From Bradyrhizobium sp. KBS0727 (GTDB lineage Bacteria > Pseudomonadota > Alphaproteobacteria > Rhizobiales > Xanthobacteraceae), in NCBI RefSeq assembly GCF_005937885.2, contig NZ_CP042176.1, forward strand, positions 3,033,501 to 3,097,500: a DNA stretch of 64,000 bases, read 5' to 3'. The translations under genes and the position numbers were made by a program. Shown piece after piece: positions 45,834 through 54,937 of this stretch. The notes below the pieces were generated by a model. That model did not search any database, was not told the origin of the DNA, and saw only the letters and a list, made by a program, of their open reading frames with translations. Each line of letters opens with the position of its first letter. Within the stretch, counting starts at the first letter, position 1.

Positions 45834-48179
45834 GTGGCAAATATCAATCGACAAATCGCGGAAGAACTCGGCGTACGCGAGCAGCAGATCAACGCGACGG
45901 TGGAACTGCTCGACGGCGGCGCCACGGTCCCGTTCGTGGCGCGCTACCGCAAGGAAATCACCGGCGGTCTCGATGACGCGCAACTGCGCACGCTGGAAGA
46001 ACGCCTGACCTATTTGCGCGAACTTGAGGAGCGCCGGGTCGCGATCCTCAATTCGGTCCGCGAGCAGGGCAAGCTTGACGCCGCGCTGGAGGCCGCGATC
46101 ATGGCCGCCGACAGCAAGGGACGGCTGGAAGACATCTACCTGCCGTTCAAGCCGAAGCGCCGCACCAAGGCCGAGATCGCCAAGGAGGCCGGCCTCGAGC
46201 CATTGTCCGAATTGCTGCTGACGCAGCCGCAAAACGATCCGCAAATCGTGGCCGCCGGTTTCGTCGATGCCGAAAAACAGGTGGCGGATGTCGCTGCGGC
46301 GCTCGAAGGTGCCCGCGCTATCCTGGTGGAACGTTTTGCCGAAGATGCCGACCTGATCGGGCGCTTGCGCGAGCAGATGTGGTCGGCCGGATTGATGGCA
46401 TCCACCGTGCGCAAGGGCAAGAAGACCGAGGGCGAGAAGTTCTCGGACTATTTCGAGTTCTCCCAGTCGCTGAGCAAATTGCCGTCGCATCGCATCCTCG
46501 CGATGTTCCGCGGCGAGAAGGAGGAAATCCTCGAATTGCAGATCATGCCGGATGCGCAAGTGCCGGTACCGGGCAGCACCGTGCCCAATACCTATGAACT
46601 GAAGATCATGCAGCGCTTTGCCATCAGCGATCAGGGCCGCCCGGGCGACCGCTGGTTGGTAGACACCGCGCGTTGGGCGTGGCGCACCAAGATCCAGGTG
46701 CATCTCAACATCGACCTGCGGATGCGGCTGTGGACCGCCGCGGAGACCGAGGGCGTGCGCGTGTTTGCTTCCAACCTTCGCGATTTGCTGCTGGCGGCGC
46801 CCGCTGGGGCGCGCGTTACCATGGGGCTCGATCCCGGCTATCGCTCCGGCGTCAAGGTCGCCGTCGTCGATGCGACCGGGAAGGTGGTCGCGACCACGGC
46901 GATCTATCCGCACGAGCCGCAGCGGAAGTGGGACGAGGCGCTGGCAACGCTGGGCAAGCTCGCGGTCGCTCACCGCGTCGATCTGATCGCAATTGGTAAC
47001 GGTACGGCGTCGCGCGAGACCGACAAGCTTGCCACCGAACTGGTCAAGCTGTTGCCCGACCTGAAAATGTCGAAGATCGTGGTGTCCGAAGCCGGCGCGT
47101 CGGTCTATTCGGCGTCGGCTTTTGCATCGGAAGAACTGCCCGAACTCGATGTGACCCTGCGCGGCGCGGTGTCGATCGCGCGGCGGTTGCAGGATCCGCT
47201 GGCCGAGCTAGTCAAGATCGATCCCAAGGCGATCGGTGTCGGGCAGTATCAGCACGACCTCGGCGAAACCAAGCTGGCGCGCTCGCTCGACGCCGTGGTT
47301 GAGGACTGCGTCAACGCGGTTGGCGTTGACGCCAACACGGCGTCGGCGCCGTTGCTGGCGCGGGTGTCGGGCATCGGCCTCGGTCTGGCGCAGAGCATCG
47401 TCCAGCACCGCGACGCCAACGGTCCGTTCAAGTCGCGCAAGGCGCTGAAGGAAGTGCCGCGGCTGGGGCCCAAGGCGTTCGAGCAGTGCGCGGGTTTTCT
47501 GCGGATCAACGATGGCGAAGATCCGCTCGATACATCCGGCGTGCACCCGGAAGCCTATCCGGTGGTGCGGCGGATTCTCGCCGCGACCAAGAGCGACATC
47601 AAGGCACTGATCGGCAACGCCGAGATCGTGCGGCAGTTGAAGCCGCAGGCCTTCGTCGATGAGACGTTCGGCCTGCCCACCGTGACCGACATCTTGCGCG
47701 AACTGGAAAAGCCCGGCCGCGACCCGCGACCGGCGTTCAAGGCCGCGGTGTTCAAGGAAGGTGTCGAGGAGATCAAGGATCTCAAGCGCGGCATGATCCT
47801 CGAAGGCACCGTCACCAACGTGGCGGCGTTCGGCGCGTTCGTCGATATCGGCGTGCATCAGGATGGATTGGTGCACGTCTCGGCGATGTCAAAAACCTTC
47901 ATCAAGGATCCGCGCGAGGTGGTGAAGCCGGGCGACATCGTCAAGGTCAAGGTTTTGGAGATCGAGGTCGCCCGCAAGCGCATCGCGCTGACGCTGCGGC
48001 TGGATGACGAGATCGGCAGCAAGGGCGCCAAGCCTGCGGCGGCAGACCGGCAGCGCGAGTTTTCCAAGGCGTCGATGACGTCGCAGGCACCGCGCAAGCC
48101 GCAGGAGCAATCAGGCGGCGGCGCACTCGCCGAAGCCCTGCGCCGCGCCGCCGAGAAGAACGGGCGGGGCACGCGCTAA
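45834..48179 (+). CDS. tex: Transcription accessory protein Tex, RNA-binding
   Basis: 781 residues from GTG 45834, where [29 protein letters not shown] matches the usual Tex N terminus and AGGAAAG lies seven bases upstream. ATG 45768 would add 22 residues. Order: Tex N-terminal helices, YqgF-like domain ([23 protein letters not shown]), helix-hairpin-helix ([24 protein letters not shown]), S1 domain at about 630-710 ([31 protein letters not shown]) and a charged tail. It binds nucleic acid and affects transcription and stress tolerance in other bacteria. Confidence 0.92.
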   Translation: MANINRQIAEELGVREQQINATVELLDGGATVPFVARYRKEITGGLDDAQLRTLEERLTYLRELEERRVAILNSVREQGKLDAALEAAIMAADSKGRLEDIYLPFKPKRRTKAEIAKEAGLEPLSELLLTQPQNDPQIVAAGFVDAEKQVADVAAALEGARAILVERFAEDADLIGRLREQMWSAGLMASTVRKGKKTEGEKFSDYFEFSQSLSKLPSHRILAMFRGEKEEILELQIMPDAQVPVPGSTVPNTYELKIMQRFAISDQGRPGDRWLVDTARWAWRTKIQVHLNIDLRMRLWTAAETEGVRVFASNLRDLLLAAPAGARVTMGLDPGYRSGVKVAVVDATGKVVATTAIYPHEPQRKWDEALATLGKLAVAHRVDLIAIGNGTASRETDKLATELVKLLPDLKMSKIVVSEAGASVYSASAFASEELPELDVTLRGAVSIARRLQDPLAELVKIDPKAIGVGQYQHDLGETKLARSLDAVVEDCVNAVGVDANTASAPLLARVSGIGLGLAQSIVQHRDANGPFKSRKALKEVPRLGPKAFEQCAGFLRINDGEDPLDTSGVHPEAYPVVRRILAATKSDIKALIGNAEIVRQLKPQAFVDETFGLPTVTDILRELEKPGRDPRPAFKAAVFKEGVEEIKDLKRGMILEGTVTNVAAFGAFVDIGVHQDGLVHVSAMSKTFIKDPREVVKPGDIVKVKVLEIEVARKRIALTLRLDDEIGSKGAKPAAADRQREFSKASMTSQAPRKPQEQSGGGALAEALRRAAEKNGRGTR

Positions 48180-48240
48180 CGCGGGATGAGATCAGGTTGG
48201 CGGCGATGCCGGGCCTTCTTTTTGCGCGCCATTCTACTTT

Positions 48241-48280
48241 GCATGGGGTTGTTTTCGCGATTTTGTGTCTGGCCCCATGC
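48241..48280. terminator. Possible bidirectional hairpin between tex and the glutaminase gene
   Basis: GCATGGGG (48241-48248) pairs with CCCCATGC (48273-48280) over a 24-base T-rich loop. It lies between convergent genes, ending one base from the glutaminase stop codon. The loop is long and there is no T tail, so the assignment is weak. Confidence 0.35.
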
Positions 48281-48281
48281 T

Positions 48282-50129
48282 TTAGCTCGACGTCAGCAGG
48301 TCGACCTTGGCGTTGGCGAGGATCAGGCGGTCGGCCAGCAGTTGCGCGAGGTTGCGCATGACGCGCTCGCCGGCGCGCGGGTGCTGTTTTCGGAAACGCT
48401 CGAAATCGCGCAGCGGAATTTCATAGGCGGTCGCCGCCATGTCGGCGACCACGTCGGCGGAGCGGCGCGGCTCCAGCAGCGCCATCTCGCCGAACGGCAT
48501 TCCCGCCGTCAGCGTCGCCAGCCGGATGCCGTCGGGCAGGGTGACGTGGACGACGCCGCTTCTGAGAAAGAACAGCGAATGGGCGTCATCGCCGGTCGCG
48601 ATGATCTTCTCGGCCGTCTGATATGCCCTGATCGAAGCAAGCGAGGCGAGGTCGGTCAGTTCCTCGTCGGTCAGCCCGGCCAGGAGCGACTGCTCCGACA
48701 GTTCGGTCGCCTCGAAGAAATCGATCGCGCCGCCGTGCCGATAGACCACCTGGTCCTCGGCCCATTCGATCGCCGCATCGAGCAGATAGTAGTTGCGGAT
48801 GTTGGTGAGACCCTCGGTCCATTCCGCGATCATCTTCCATTCCGGCGAGGCGCGCTTGATGCCGGACAGGATCACGGTGACATGATAGGCCGCCAGTTCG
48901 CGGAACTCCTCGGCGAACAGGCGAGCGCCGGCCGGGGTGACCGCGGCGACGCGGCGCAGGTCGAAAATCACGAATTGCGGACGCGGCTTTGCCGCCAGCG
49001 CACGCGAGACATAATCGACGCTGGAGAGCGAAAGCGCCCCGACCAGTTCATAGACCAGCACGTCCTGATGATGTGCGGCGAGAATTTTCCGCTCGTGCGG
49101 ACGGCGGCTGCGCCGTGAAGGACTCTTGCCCATGTTGTAGTCGGCGATGATGCTGTTGCGGGCATCGTCGCTGCGGTTGAGCATGTGCAGATTGTAATGC
49201 GACGACAGCGCCTCGCAGACCTTGATGCCGCGCACGCTGTTGCCATGCTTGTCCAGTTTCGGCGAATAGCTGCCGAGCCCGAGCCGGGCCGGCAATGCCG
49301 CCAAAATGCCGCCGCCGACGCCGCTCTTGGCGGGGATGCCGACGCGGTAGATCCACTCGCCGGCATAGTCGTACATGCCCGATGACGTCATGACCGACAG
49401 CGTCCGCGAAATCGCATACGGCGTCATGACCTGTTCGCCGGTCACCGGATTGACGCCGCGGTTGGCGAGCGTCGCCGCCATCACGGCGATATCGCGCGCG
49501 GTGACCAGCACCGCGCATTGCCGGAAATAGGCCCCCAGCACGGAGGCGACGTTGTCCTTGATCACGGCGTTGGTGCGCAAGAGATAGCCGATCGCCCGGT
49601 TGCGGTCGCCGGTGGCGCTCTCGGAGGCGTAGACGGCGTCATCGACATCGAGGTCGCGTCCGGCGAAGCGCCCGAGCGCCTGACGGATATATTCGAACGC
49701 GCCGTCGCCCTTGGCCTCGTGGATCAGTCCCGTGCAGGCGATGGCGCCTGCATTGACCATGGCATTGAAGGGGTGGTTCTCGGCGTTGAGGCGGATCGAA
49801 TTGAAGGGGTCGCCCGACGGTTCGACCCCGATCGCGCTTTCCACCCGGGCGGCGCCCAGCGTGTCCAGCGCCAGCGCGAACACGAAGGGTTTTGACATCG
49901 ACTGGATGGTGAAGGGAATCTGGGTATCGCCGACCTCGTAGACGTGGCCGTCGAGGGTCGCGAGACTGATGCCAAAATGGGCAGGGTCGGCCTTGCCGAG
50001 TTCAGGGATGTAATCGGCGACGGCGCCGCCGGTCTCTGCGGCGAAATCGTCGTGACAGGCGTTCAGGAACCGCAGCAAAGGCGGTTTCGAGCTGGTCCAG
50101 GCCGGGGCGCCGGTGGGCGATACTTTCAT
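48282..50129 (-). CDS. glsA: Glutaminase fused to STAS and cyclic-nucleotide-binding domains
   Basis: 615 residues from ATG 50129. Residues 15-325 are a serine-dependent glutaminase: Ser77 and Lys80 of QSMSKPF, NAGAI (127-131), and GIPAKSGVGGGI (264-275). Residues 345-455 are a STAS domain (VLVYELVGALSLSSVDYV, VIFDLRRVAAVTPAGARL). Residues 480-605 are a cNMP-binding domain with cassette FGEMALLEPRRSADVV. Plain glutaminases are about 310 residues. Glutamine hydrolysis to glutamate may thus be tuned by a nucleotide or a STAS partner. The gene starts 21 bases after the TRAP permease stop, so it closes that operon. Confidence 0.9.
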   Translation of the reverse strand: MKVSPTGAPAWTSSKPPLLRFLNACHDDFAAETGGAVADYIPELGKADPAHFGISLATLDGHVYEVGDTQIPFTIQSMSKPFVFALALDTLGAARVESAIGVEPSGDPFNSIRLNAENHPFNAMVNAGAIACTGLIHEAKGDGAFEYIRQALGRFAGRDLDVDDAVYASESATGDRNRAIGYLLRTNAVIKDNVASVLGAYFRQCAVLVTARDIAVMAATLANRGVNPVTGEQVMTPYAISRTLSVMTSSGMYDYAGEWIYRVGIPAKSGVGGGILAALPARLGLGSYSPKLDKHGNSVRGIKVCEALSSHYNLHMLNRSDDARNSIIADYNMGKSPSRRSRRPHERKILAAHHQDVLVYELVGALSLSSVDYVSRALAAKPRPQFVIFDLRRVAAVTPAGARLFAEEFRELAAYHVTVILSGIKRASPEWKMIAEWTEGLTNIRNYYLLDAAIEWAEDQVVYRHGGAIDFFEATELSEQSLLAGLTDEELTDLASLASIRAYQTAEKIIATGDDAHSLFFLRSGVVHVTLPDGIRLATLTAGMPFGEMALLEPRRSADVVADMAATAYEIPLRDFERFRKQHPRAGERVMRNLAQLLADRLILANAKVDLLTSS

Positions 50130-50150
50130 CGCCCCCGTTTTGCAACGCAA

Positions 50151-52220
50151 TCACGGAACGCGCAACTGGTTCCCCACCAGACTTTGGCGGCGTATCAGCA
50201 GCAGCGCGACCGCGACGGTAGGAACGAGAATGCCTAGGCCAAGCGACGTAACCTGGATCTGCGACAGCGGATTGATACCGCCGCCCGGCGTCGCCACTAC
50301 GAAGCCGCCGATCACGAGCAATATGCGCAACGGCCATTCCAGCGCGCCGGCGCCGCGGAGGTCGCCGACAAAGGCCTGATAGCCCTGGATGCCGCCGCAG
50401 ATGAACAGCGTGCCGAAGGCGGCCAGTCCCATCAGGCCGAGGCCTTCGAGATAGGGGTTGTCCCCCTGAAGCACCAAAGCCGGGTTCAACACGAAGAAGA
50501 ACGGGATGAAGTAGATGATGCTGCCGACCCACATCGATTCCCATCCGGTCTTCATCGCGGGCGACCCGGCGATGCCGGCGGCGGCGAAGGAGGCGATCGC
50601 AACCGGCGGCGTGATCGACGACAGCATGCCCCAGTAGAAGATGAACATGTGCACGGCCATGCGGTTGAGGCCGAGCTTCTCCAGTGCCGGCGCCACCAGG
50701 ATGGCGAGGAAGATGTAGCAGGCCGTCGTGGTCAGCCCGAGCCCCAGAATGAGGCTGGTGAAGGCGCACATGCCGAGCAGCAGGAAGGCGTTGTCGCCGG
50801 CGATCCGCAGCAGATCGTTAGCGAGGCTGGAGACCACGCCGGTCATCGAGAACGCGCCGATCAGGAGGCCGCAGCCGGCGAGGATGCCGACCAGCTCGAC
50901 GAACGTGCGACCGTTGACCTCGAGAAACTTGCTGATGGTCGAAGGCGTCCAGCGGGTATCCCTGGAGAACAGCTGGTTCAACACCAGCAGCAGCGCAGTG
51001 GCATAGAACGGCGCGTGGCTCTCGCGCTTGAAGTAGAGCAGCATCACCACCAGCAGGGCGATGACGAAAACGTAGTACCAGCCGGCCTTGATCGTGTCCC
51101 AGATCTTCGGCAGCTCCGCGCGCGGAATGCCCTTCAGGCCATGGCGTGCCGCATAGGAATCCACCTGCATGAACAGCCCGACATAATACAGCGCGGCCGG
51201 AATGATCGCGGCGATGGCGACGTCGGCATAGCTGACATTGAGGAATTGCGCGATCACGAACGCAGTCGCGCCCATCACCGGCGGCGCCAGCACCGCGCCG
51301 GTCGATGCGCAGGCCTCGATGGCACCGGCATAGGAGGCGCGAAAGCCGCTCTTCTTCATGACAGGAATCGTCATGGTGCCCGCGGTCAGCACGTTGGAAA
51401 TAATCGAGCCGGACATCATGCCGAGCAGGCCCGAGGCAAAGATGCAGACTTTGGCCGCGCCGCCGCGGAAGGTGCCGCACATGGCGAAGGCGATGTTGAT
51501 GAAGAACTTGCCGGCGCCGGTCATCATCAGCGCGGTGCCGAACACCAGGAAGCCGATCACGGTATCGGCGAAGGCCTGGATCGGAATGCCGAGCAGGCTT
51601 TCGCCCGACAGCACGTGATAGGCGGTGGTCTGGTCGAGCGTGAGCTGCGAGCCCCGGAACGGTCCGAGCCAGCTTGCTTCGGCGAACAGCGGATAGACGG
51701 TGAAGGGGAGCACGCTCAACAGCAGGCTCCAGCCGCCGGTGCGGCGCAGCGCCTCCATCAGCACGAACCACATCACGAGGCCGGCGGCGATCACGTTCTG
51801 CGGCGCGCCGTCGGATTCCCAGCCGAACTGGGCGGCCTTGCGCACGTTGAGCATCAGCCAGATCGAGGCGGCGAAGGTCGCGACGAACAGCAGCAGATCA
51901 TACCAGGGGATGCGGTCGAGCGGCGCGGTCTCGGTTCCCGGAAAGATCAGGAACGTGAAGGGCAGCATCAGCGCGATCAGCAGATAGAAATACTCGGTGT
52001 TGAGCTGGGTATAGTCGATGAAGAACCGCAGCGAAAATTGCTGGTTGATGCAGAGCAGGATGGTGGCCGCGGTCGCGACCACCAGCGCCCAGCGCCAACC
52101 GCCCTGCAGGGTTCGCACCCGCGTGACTTCGGCTTCCTGCAGATTGCCGATGCCGGCGTGCGGATCCTCGAACTCGATTCGCTTCGGCGCAGCCGCCGCA
52201 CTATCGGACGCAGACATCAT
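50151..52220 (-). CDS. TRAP transporter permease, fused small and large subunits (TAXI type)
   Basis: 689 residues with about 16 hydrophobic segments, the 4TM and 12TM subunits in one chain, typical of TAXI-TRAP systems. GLLGMMSGSIISNVLTAGTMTIPVMKKSG and GACASTGAVLAPPVMGATAF-like blocks (AIEACASTGAVLAPPVMGATAFVIA) are the conserved TRAP substrate-binding loops. It lies between the binding-protein and glutaminase genes on one strand with short gaps, so one operon is likely. Transport is probably driven by a sodium or proton gradient. Confidence 0.93.
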   Translation of the reverse strand: MMSASDSAAAAPKRIEFEDPHAGIGNLQEAEVTRVRTLQGGWRWALVVATAATILLCINQQFSLRFFIDYTQLNTEYFYLLIALMLPFTFLIFPGTETAPLDRIPWYDLLLFVATFAASIWLMLNVRKAAQFGWESDGAPQNVIAAGLVMWFVLMEALRRTGGWSLLLSVLPFTVYPLFAEASWLGPFRGSQLTLDQTTAYHVLSGESLLGIPIQAFADTVIGFLVFGTALMMTGAGKFFINIAFAMCGTFRGGAAKVCIFASGLLGMMSGSIISNVLTAGTMTIPVMKKSGFRASYAGAIEACASTGAVLAPPVMGATAFVIAQFLNVSYADVAIAAIIPAALYYVGLFMQVDSYAARHGLKGIPRAELPKIWDTIKAGWYYVFVIALLVVMLLYFKRESHAPFYATALLLVLNQLFSRDTRWTPSTISKFLEVNGRTFVELVGILAGCGLLIGAFSMTGVVSSLANDLLRIAGDNAFLLLGMCAFTSLILGLGLTTTACYIFLAILVAPALEKLGLNRMAVHMFIFYWGMLSSITPPVAIASFAAAGIAGSPAMKTGWESMWVGSIIYFIPFFFVLNPALVLQGDNPYLEGLGLMGLAAFGTLFICGGIQGYQAFVGDLRGAGALEWPLRILLVIGGFVVATPGGGINPLSQIQVTSLGLGILVPTVAVALLLIRRQSLVGNQLRVP

Positions 52221-52277
52221 TTACCTCCAACAGAAGCGCGGTTCGCCTTGGAGTTTCCGCGCGAGCGAAAACGTCGG

Positions 52278-53444
52278 TTATTGTTCAAAGCCGTTCGGCA
52301 TATTGGCTTTGGCAAGGGCTGCCGCGCGCGTGATCATCCAGCCGTCGAGAAACGCTTTGTCGTCCGAAGGCGGGCTGGCCTTGCCGTACTCGGCCCATGC
52401 CGCCGCCAGCACCTCCTGGCGCTTCAACAGGCCGTTGTTGTGGGCTTCCTGCTCGGCGGTCCATTGGCCGGCTTCCTTCAGCGCTTTCACGGCGCCGGGA
52501 TGCACCGGGACCACCCAGTTCTTGGTCTGGCGGTTGGCCGCAAGGCCGCCGGCGCCGGGGGCTGAGTCCTTGTAGGCATCGTAGTTGACGATCATCGCCT
52601 TGGTGATGGCGTAGACCTGATCGGCCGGCTGCGAGGCATAGGTGATGAAGATCGGGTAGGGGTAGTTCGCCGACTCGATCGGCTTGTCCGGAGAGATGCC
52701 GGCGCCACAGGTCGCCACCTGCGGGAAGAAGAAGGAGCCGACCTTCTTGACCCGTTCCCATCCGGCCTTGTCGCTGGCGGGAAGCGGTGGCCACACCAGT
52801 CCGCGCGGCGAGGTTTCGGCTTCCTTGGCGGGCCCGGTGATGGTGGTGCCGAAGGCGGCGTCGGTGTCGTTGTTGATCAGGCCCTTCCACATCGCGCCGT
52901 AGCTGGCGAACTCGACCACCTTGACGTCGGCCTGCTTGAGGCCGGCGAAGGCGAGAATGGCCAGCGAGTTCTGGTTCAGCGCCGGCGAGCCGACGACGAA
53001 GCCGACCCGCTTGCCGCGGAGATCCTTGACCTCCTTGACGCCGGCGTCCGCAGCGACGCCGAGCGTGCCGGTGTTGCAATCGACCGAGGACAGCAGCAAT
53101 TGCAGCGACTGCGGGCCCCATTCTTTTGAGCCGAATTCGAACACGCCTTCCTGCGCGAAATAGGTACCCGATCCCATCGCCGACATCAGCGCGCGCTTGG
53201 CCCGCAGCGGCGCCAGCCGCGCCACGTCGTTGCCGGCGGGCAGCACGCGAACGTCGGTCGAATACTTGTCCTTCATCATCTTGCCGACGCCGACCGCGAT
53301 GTTGAAACCGGCGGTGCCGGTGTCATAGGCGGTGACTGCCATCGTCGGCGGCAGCTTGACGTCGTCGGCCAGCGCCGCGGCGGATGCCACGAGCGAGATG
53401 CCTGCCAACGCGGCAGGCGCGAGATTCATCAGCCGACCGATCAT
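52278..53444 (-). CDS. TAXI-family TRAP transporter solute-binding protein
   Basis: 388 residues. A Sec signal peptide (MIGRLMNLAPAALAGISLVASAAALA) is followed by the TAXI fold: VTAYDTGTAGFNIAVGVGKMM, VRVLPAGNDVARLAPLRAKRA and DLRGKRVGFVVGSP. It is first in a three-gene operon with the fused permease and the glutaminase fusion. A characterised TAXI protein from Thermus binds glutamate/glutamine, so an amino-acid ligand is reasonable here, though unproven. Confidence 0.92.
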   Translation of the reverse strand: MIGRLMNLAPAALAGISLVASAAALADDVKLPPTMAVTAYDTGTAGFNIAVGVGKMMKDKYSTDVRVLPAGNDVARLAPLRAKRALMSAMGSGTYFAQEGVFEFGSKEWGPQSLQLLLSSVDCNTGTLGVAADAGVKEVKDLRGKRVGFVVGSPALNQNSLAILAFAGLKQADVKVVEFASYGAMWKGLINNDTDAAFGTTITGPAKEAETSPRGLVWPPLPASDKAGWERVKKVGSFFFPQVATCGAGISPDKPIESANYPYPIFITYASQPADQVYAITKAMIVNYDAYKDSAPGAGGLAANRQTKNWVVPVHPGAVKALKEAGQWTAEQEAHNNGLLKRQEVLAAAWAEYGKASPPSDDKAFLDGWMITRAAALAKANMPNGFEQ

Positions 53445-53599
53445 GTTTCCCCCTTATTGTTTCGTCAGACGAAACTTTTGATGGCCGGGATCATCTCATC
53501 GCAGGATAGCGATGACAACGTCCGCACGGCTTCAAAGCCGCAATGCGGCTGATCCGCCACCGGACAGATTGTCGCGCATCGGAAGTATGGGGATGAAAT

Positions 53600-53821
53600 C
53601 TAGGCGTCGACGATCGCGACGACCTGTCCTTCGGCGATGACGTCGTCGAGTTTGACCAATATTGCCTTGATTTTACCGGCTGTGGTCGAGGTGACCGGGA
53701 TTTCCATCTTCATGGCTTCGACGAAGGCAATCTCGTCGCCGTCACCGACGCTTGCGCCGTTCTCGACCGCAAGCGCGCATACGCGGCCGGCCACTTCGGT
53801 GACGATCTTGATCTCTGGCAT
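53600..53821 (-). CDS. Stand-alone biotin/lipoyl carrier protein
   Basis: 73 residues consisting only of a biotinyl domain. The EAMKMEIP motif has the biotinylated Lys at position 38, and the domain ends VIAEGQVVAIVDA. It begins at the ATG of MPEIKIVTEVAG; the longer open frame is antisense to the regulator gene. It is divergent from the IclR gene and near a carboxyltransferase gene, for which it is the likely carrier. No biotin carboxylase gene is present in the window. Confidence 0.9.
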   Translation of the reverse strand: MPEIKIVTEVAGRVCALAVENGASVGDGDEIAFVEAMKMEIPVTSTTAGKIKAILVKLDDVIAEGQVVAIVDA

Positions 53822-53950
53822 TCCAATCTCCCGGGACCGTCTGACGGACAAATTATCTTCGCCAACGGCTTTTTGTTGTGGCGGCAGATTGCCTGAGGTA
53901 GCTTGATCTGCAAGTGGAATTTTATTCCGCGTGACGGAATGAGGCCATCG

Positions 53951-54937
53951 ATGGGACGACGCTCGGAACGGCTTAGCAAACAGGGAATGCTCGCCAGCGA
54001 TCTCGCAGGCGAGGGCGATGTGATTCAGGTGGTATCGCGGGCCTTCGATGTCCTGCGCTGCTTCGAGGGTCACGAAGCCCGGCTCGGCAATCTCGAAATT
54101 TCCAATCGCTGCGGGCTGCCGCGCTCCACGGTGTCGCGGTTGACGCACACGCTGACGCGGATGGGGCAACTGGTCTACCTGCCGCGCGATCAGAAATACC
54201 GCATCGGTCCGAGCGCGGTGGCGATGAGCACCTCGATGATGAAGGGGTTGCAGCTTCGCAATCTGATCCGGCTGCGGCTGCAGGATGTCGCCGAGCAATT
54301 GCCGGGCACTGTCGGCTTCGTCATCCCCGACCGCTTTCATCTGGTCTATCTCGAATTCGCGCGCGCGGCGAACGCGCTCGGCCTGCACGAGACCACCGGC
54401 AGCCGTATCGCGATGGCGAGCACGGCGGCGGGCCATGCCTATACCGCGGCGCTCGATACCGACGTCGGCGATGCCCTGATCGCGGAGATGGAGCGTGAGA
54501 TCCCGGAAAGCGCCAAGATACTGAAGCCGCGCATCGAGGCTAACCGGCGGCATTTGCGTGAACACGGTTATGTCGTGGCCTGCGGGCTCTGGAGTCCGCA
54601 TATCAACGGCGTCGCGGTCCCGGTGTGGTCGCCGCAATACCAGACCTATGTGGTGGCGACGATCGGCCTTCTGTCCGTGATGTACGACGAGAAACGGCTG
54701 CACCGGGAAGTGGCGCCGTTGATGCGCGAACTCGGAGCTGCGATCGGCGGCCTGCTGGAGGGCGCCGACGGCGACATCTTCTCGAGCCGGCTGGAACGAA
54801 AAGCACTTCCGGTGTCGACCCCGAATAAAATCAATAACAATAAAATCATCAGGACGGAGGATACGAATGAACTGGAAGCCGGAACTCGACGACCTCGCCC
54901 GGCGCGAAGCGTTCGCGCGCGAGATGGGAGGCGTTGA
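53951..54937 (+). CDS. IclR-family transcriptional regulator
   Basis: 328 residues. The winged helix-turn-helix at about 20-85 (VVSRAFDVLRCFEGHEARLGNLEISNRCGLPRSTVSRLTHTL) is followed by an IclR effector domain (RIAMASTAAGHAYTAAL). ATG 53951 has GAGG six bases upstream; ATG 53939 is an alternative. The last 24 codons overlap the carboxyltransferase gene by 71 bases in another frame and look low-complexity, so the tail may be poorly conserved. It probably controls the carboxylase genes on both sides. Confidence 0.88.
   Translation: MGRRSERLSKQGMLASDLAGEGDVIQVVSRAFDVLRCFEGHEARLGNLEISNRCGLPRSTVSRLTHTLTRMGQLVYLPRDQKYRIGPSAVAMSTSMMKGLQLRNLIRLRLQDVAEQLPGTVGFVIPDRFHLVYLEFARAANALGLHETTGSRIAMASTAAGHAYTAALDTDVGDALIAEMEREIPESAKILKPRIEANRRHLREHGYVVACGLWSPHINGVAVPVWSPQYQTYVVATIGLLSVMYDEKRLHREVAPLMRELGAAIGGLLEGADGDIFSSRLERKALPVSTPNKINNNKIIRTEDTNELEAGTRRPRPARSVRARDGRR

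Noticed and set aside
50649..52565. 638-residue open frame antisense to the TRAP permease
   Set aside because: Composition dominated by His, Gln, Arg and Glu; it is the complement of hydrophobic codons in the real membrane protein.
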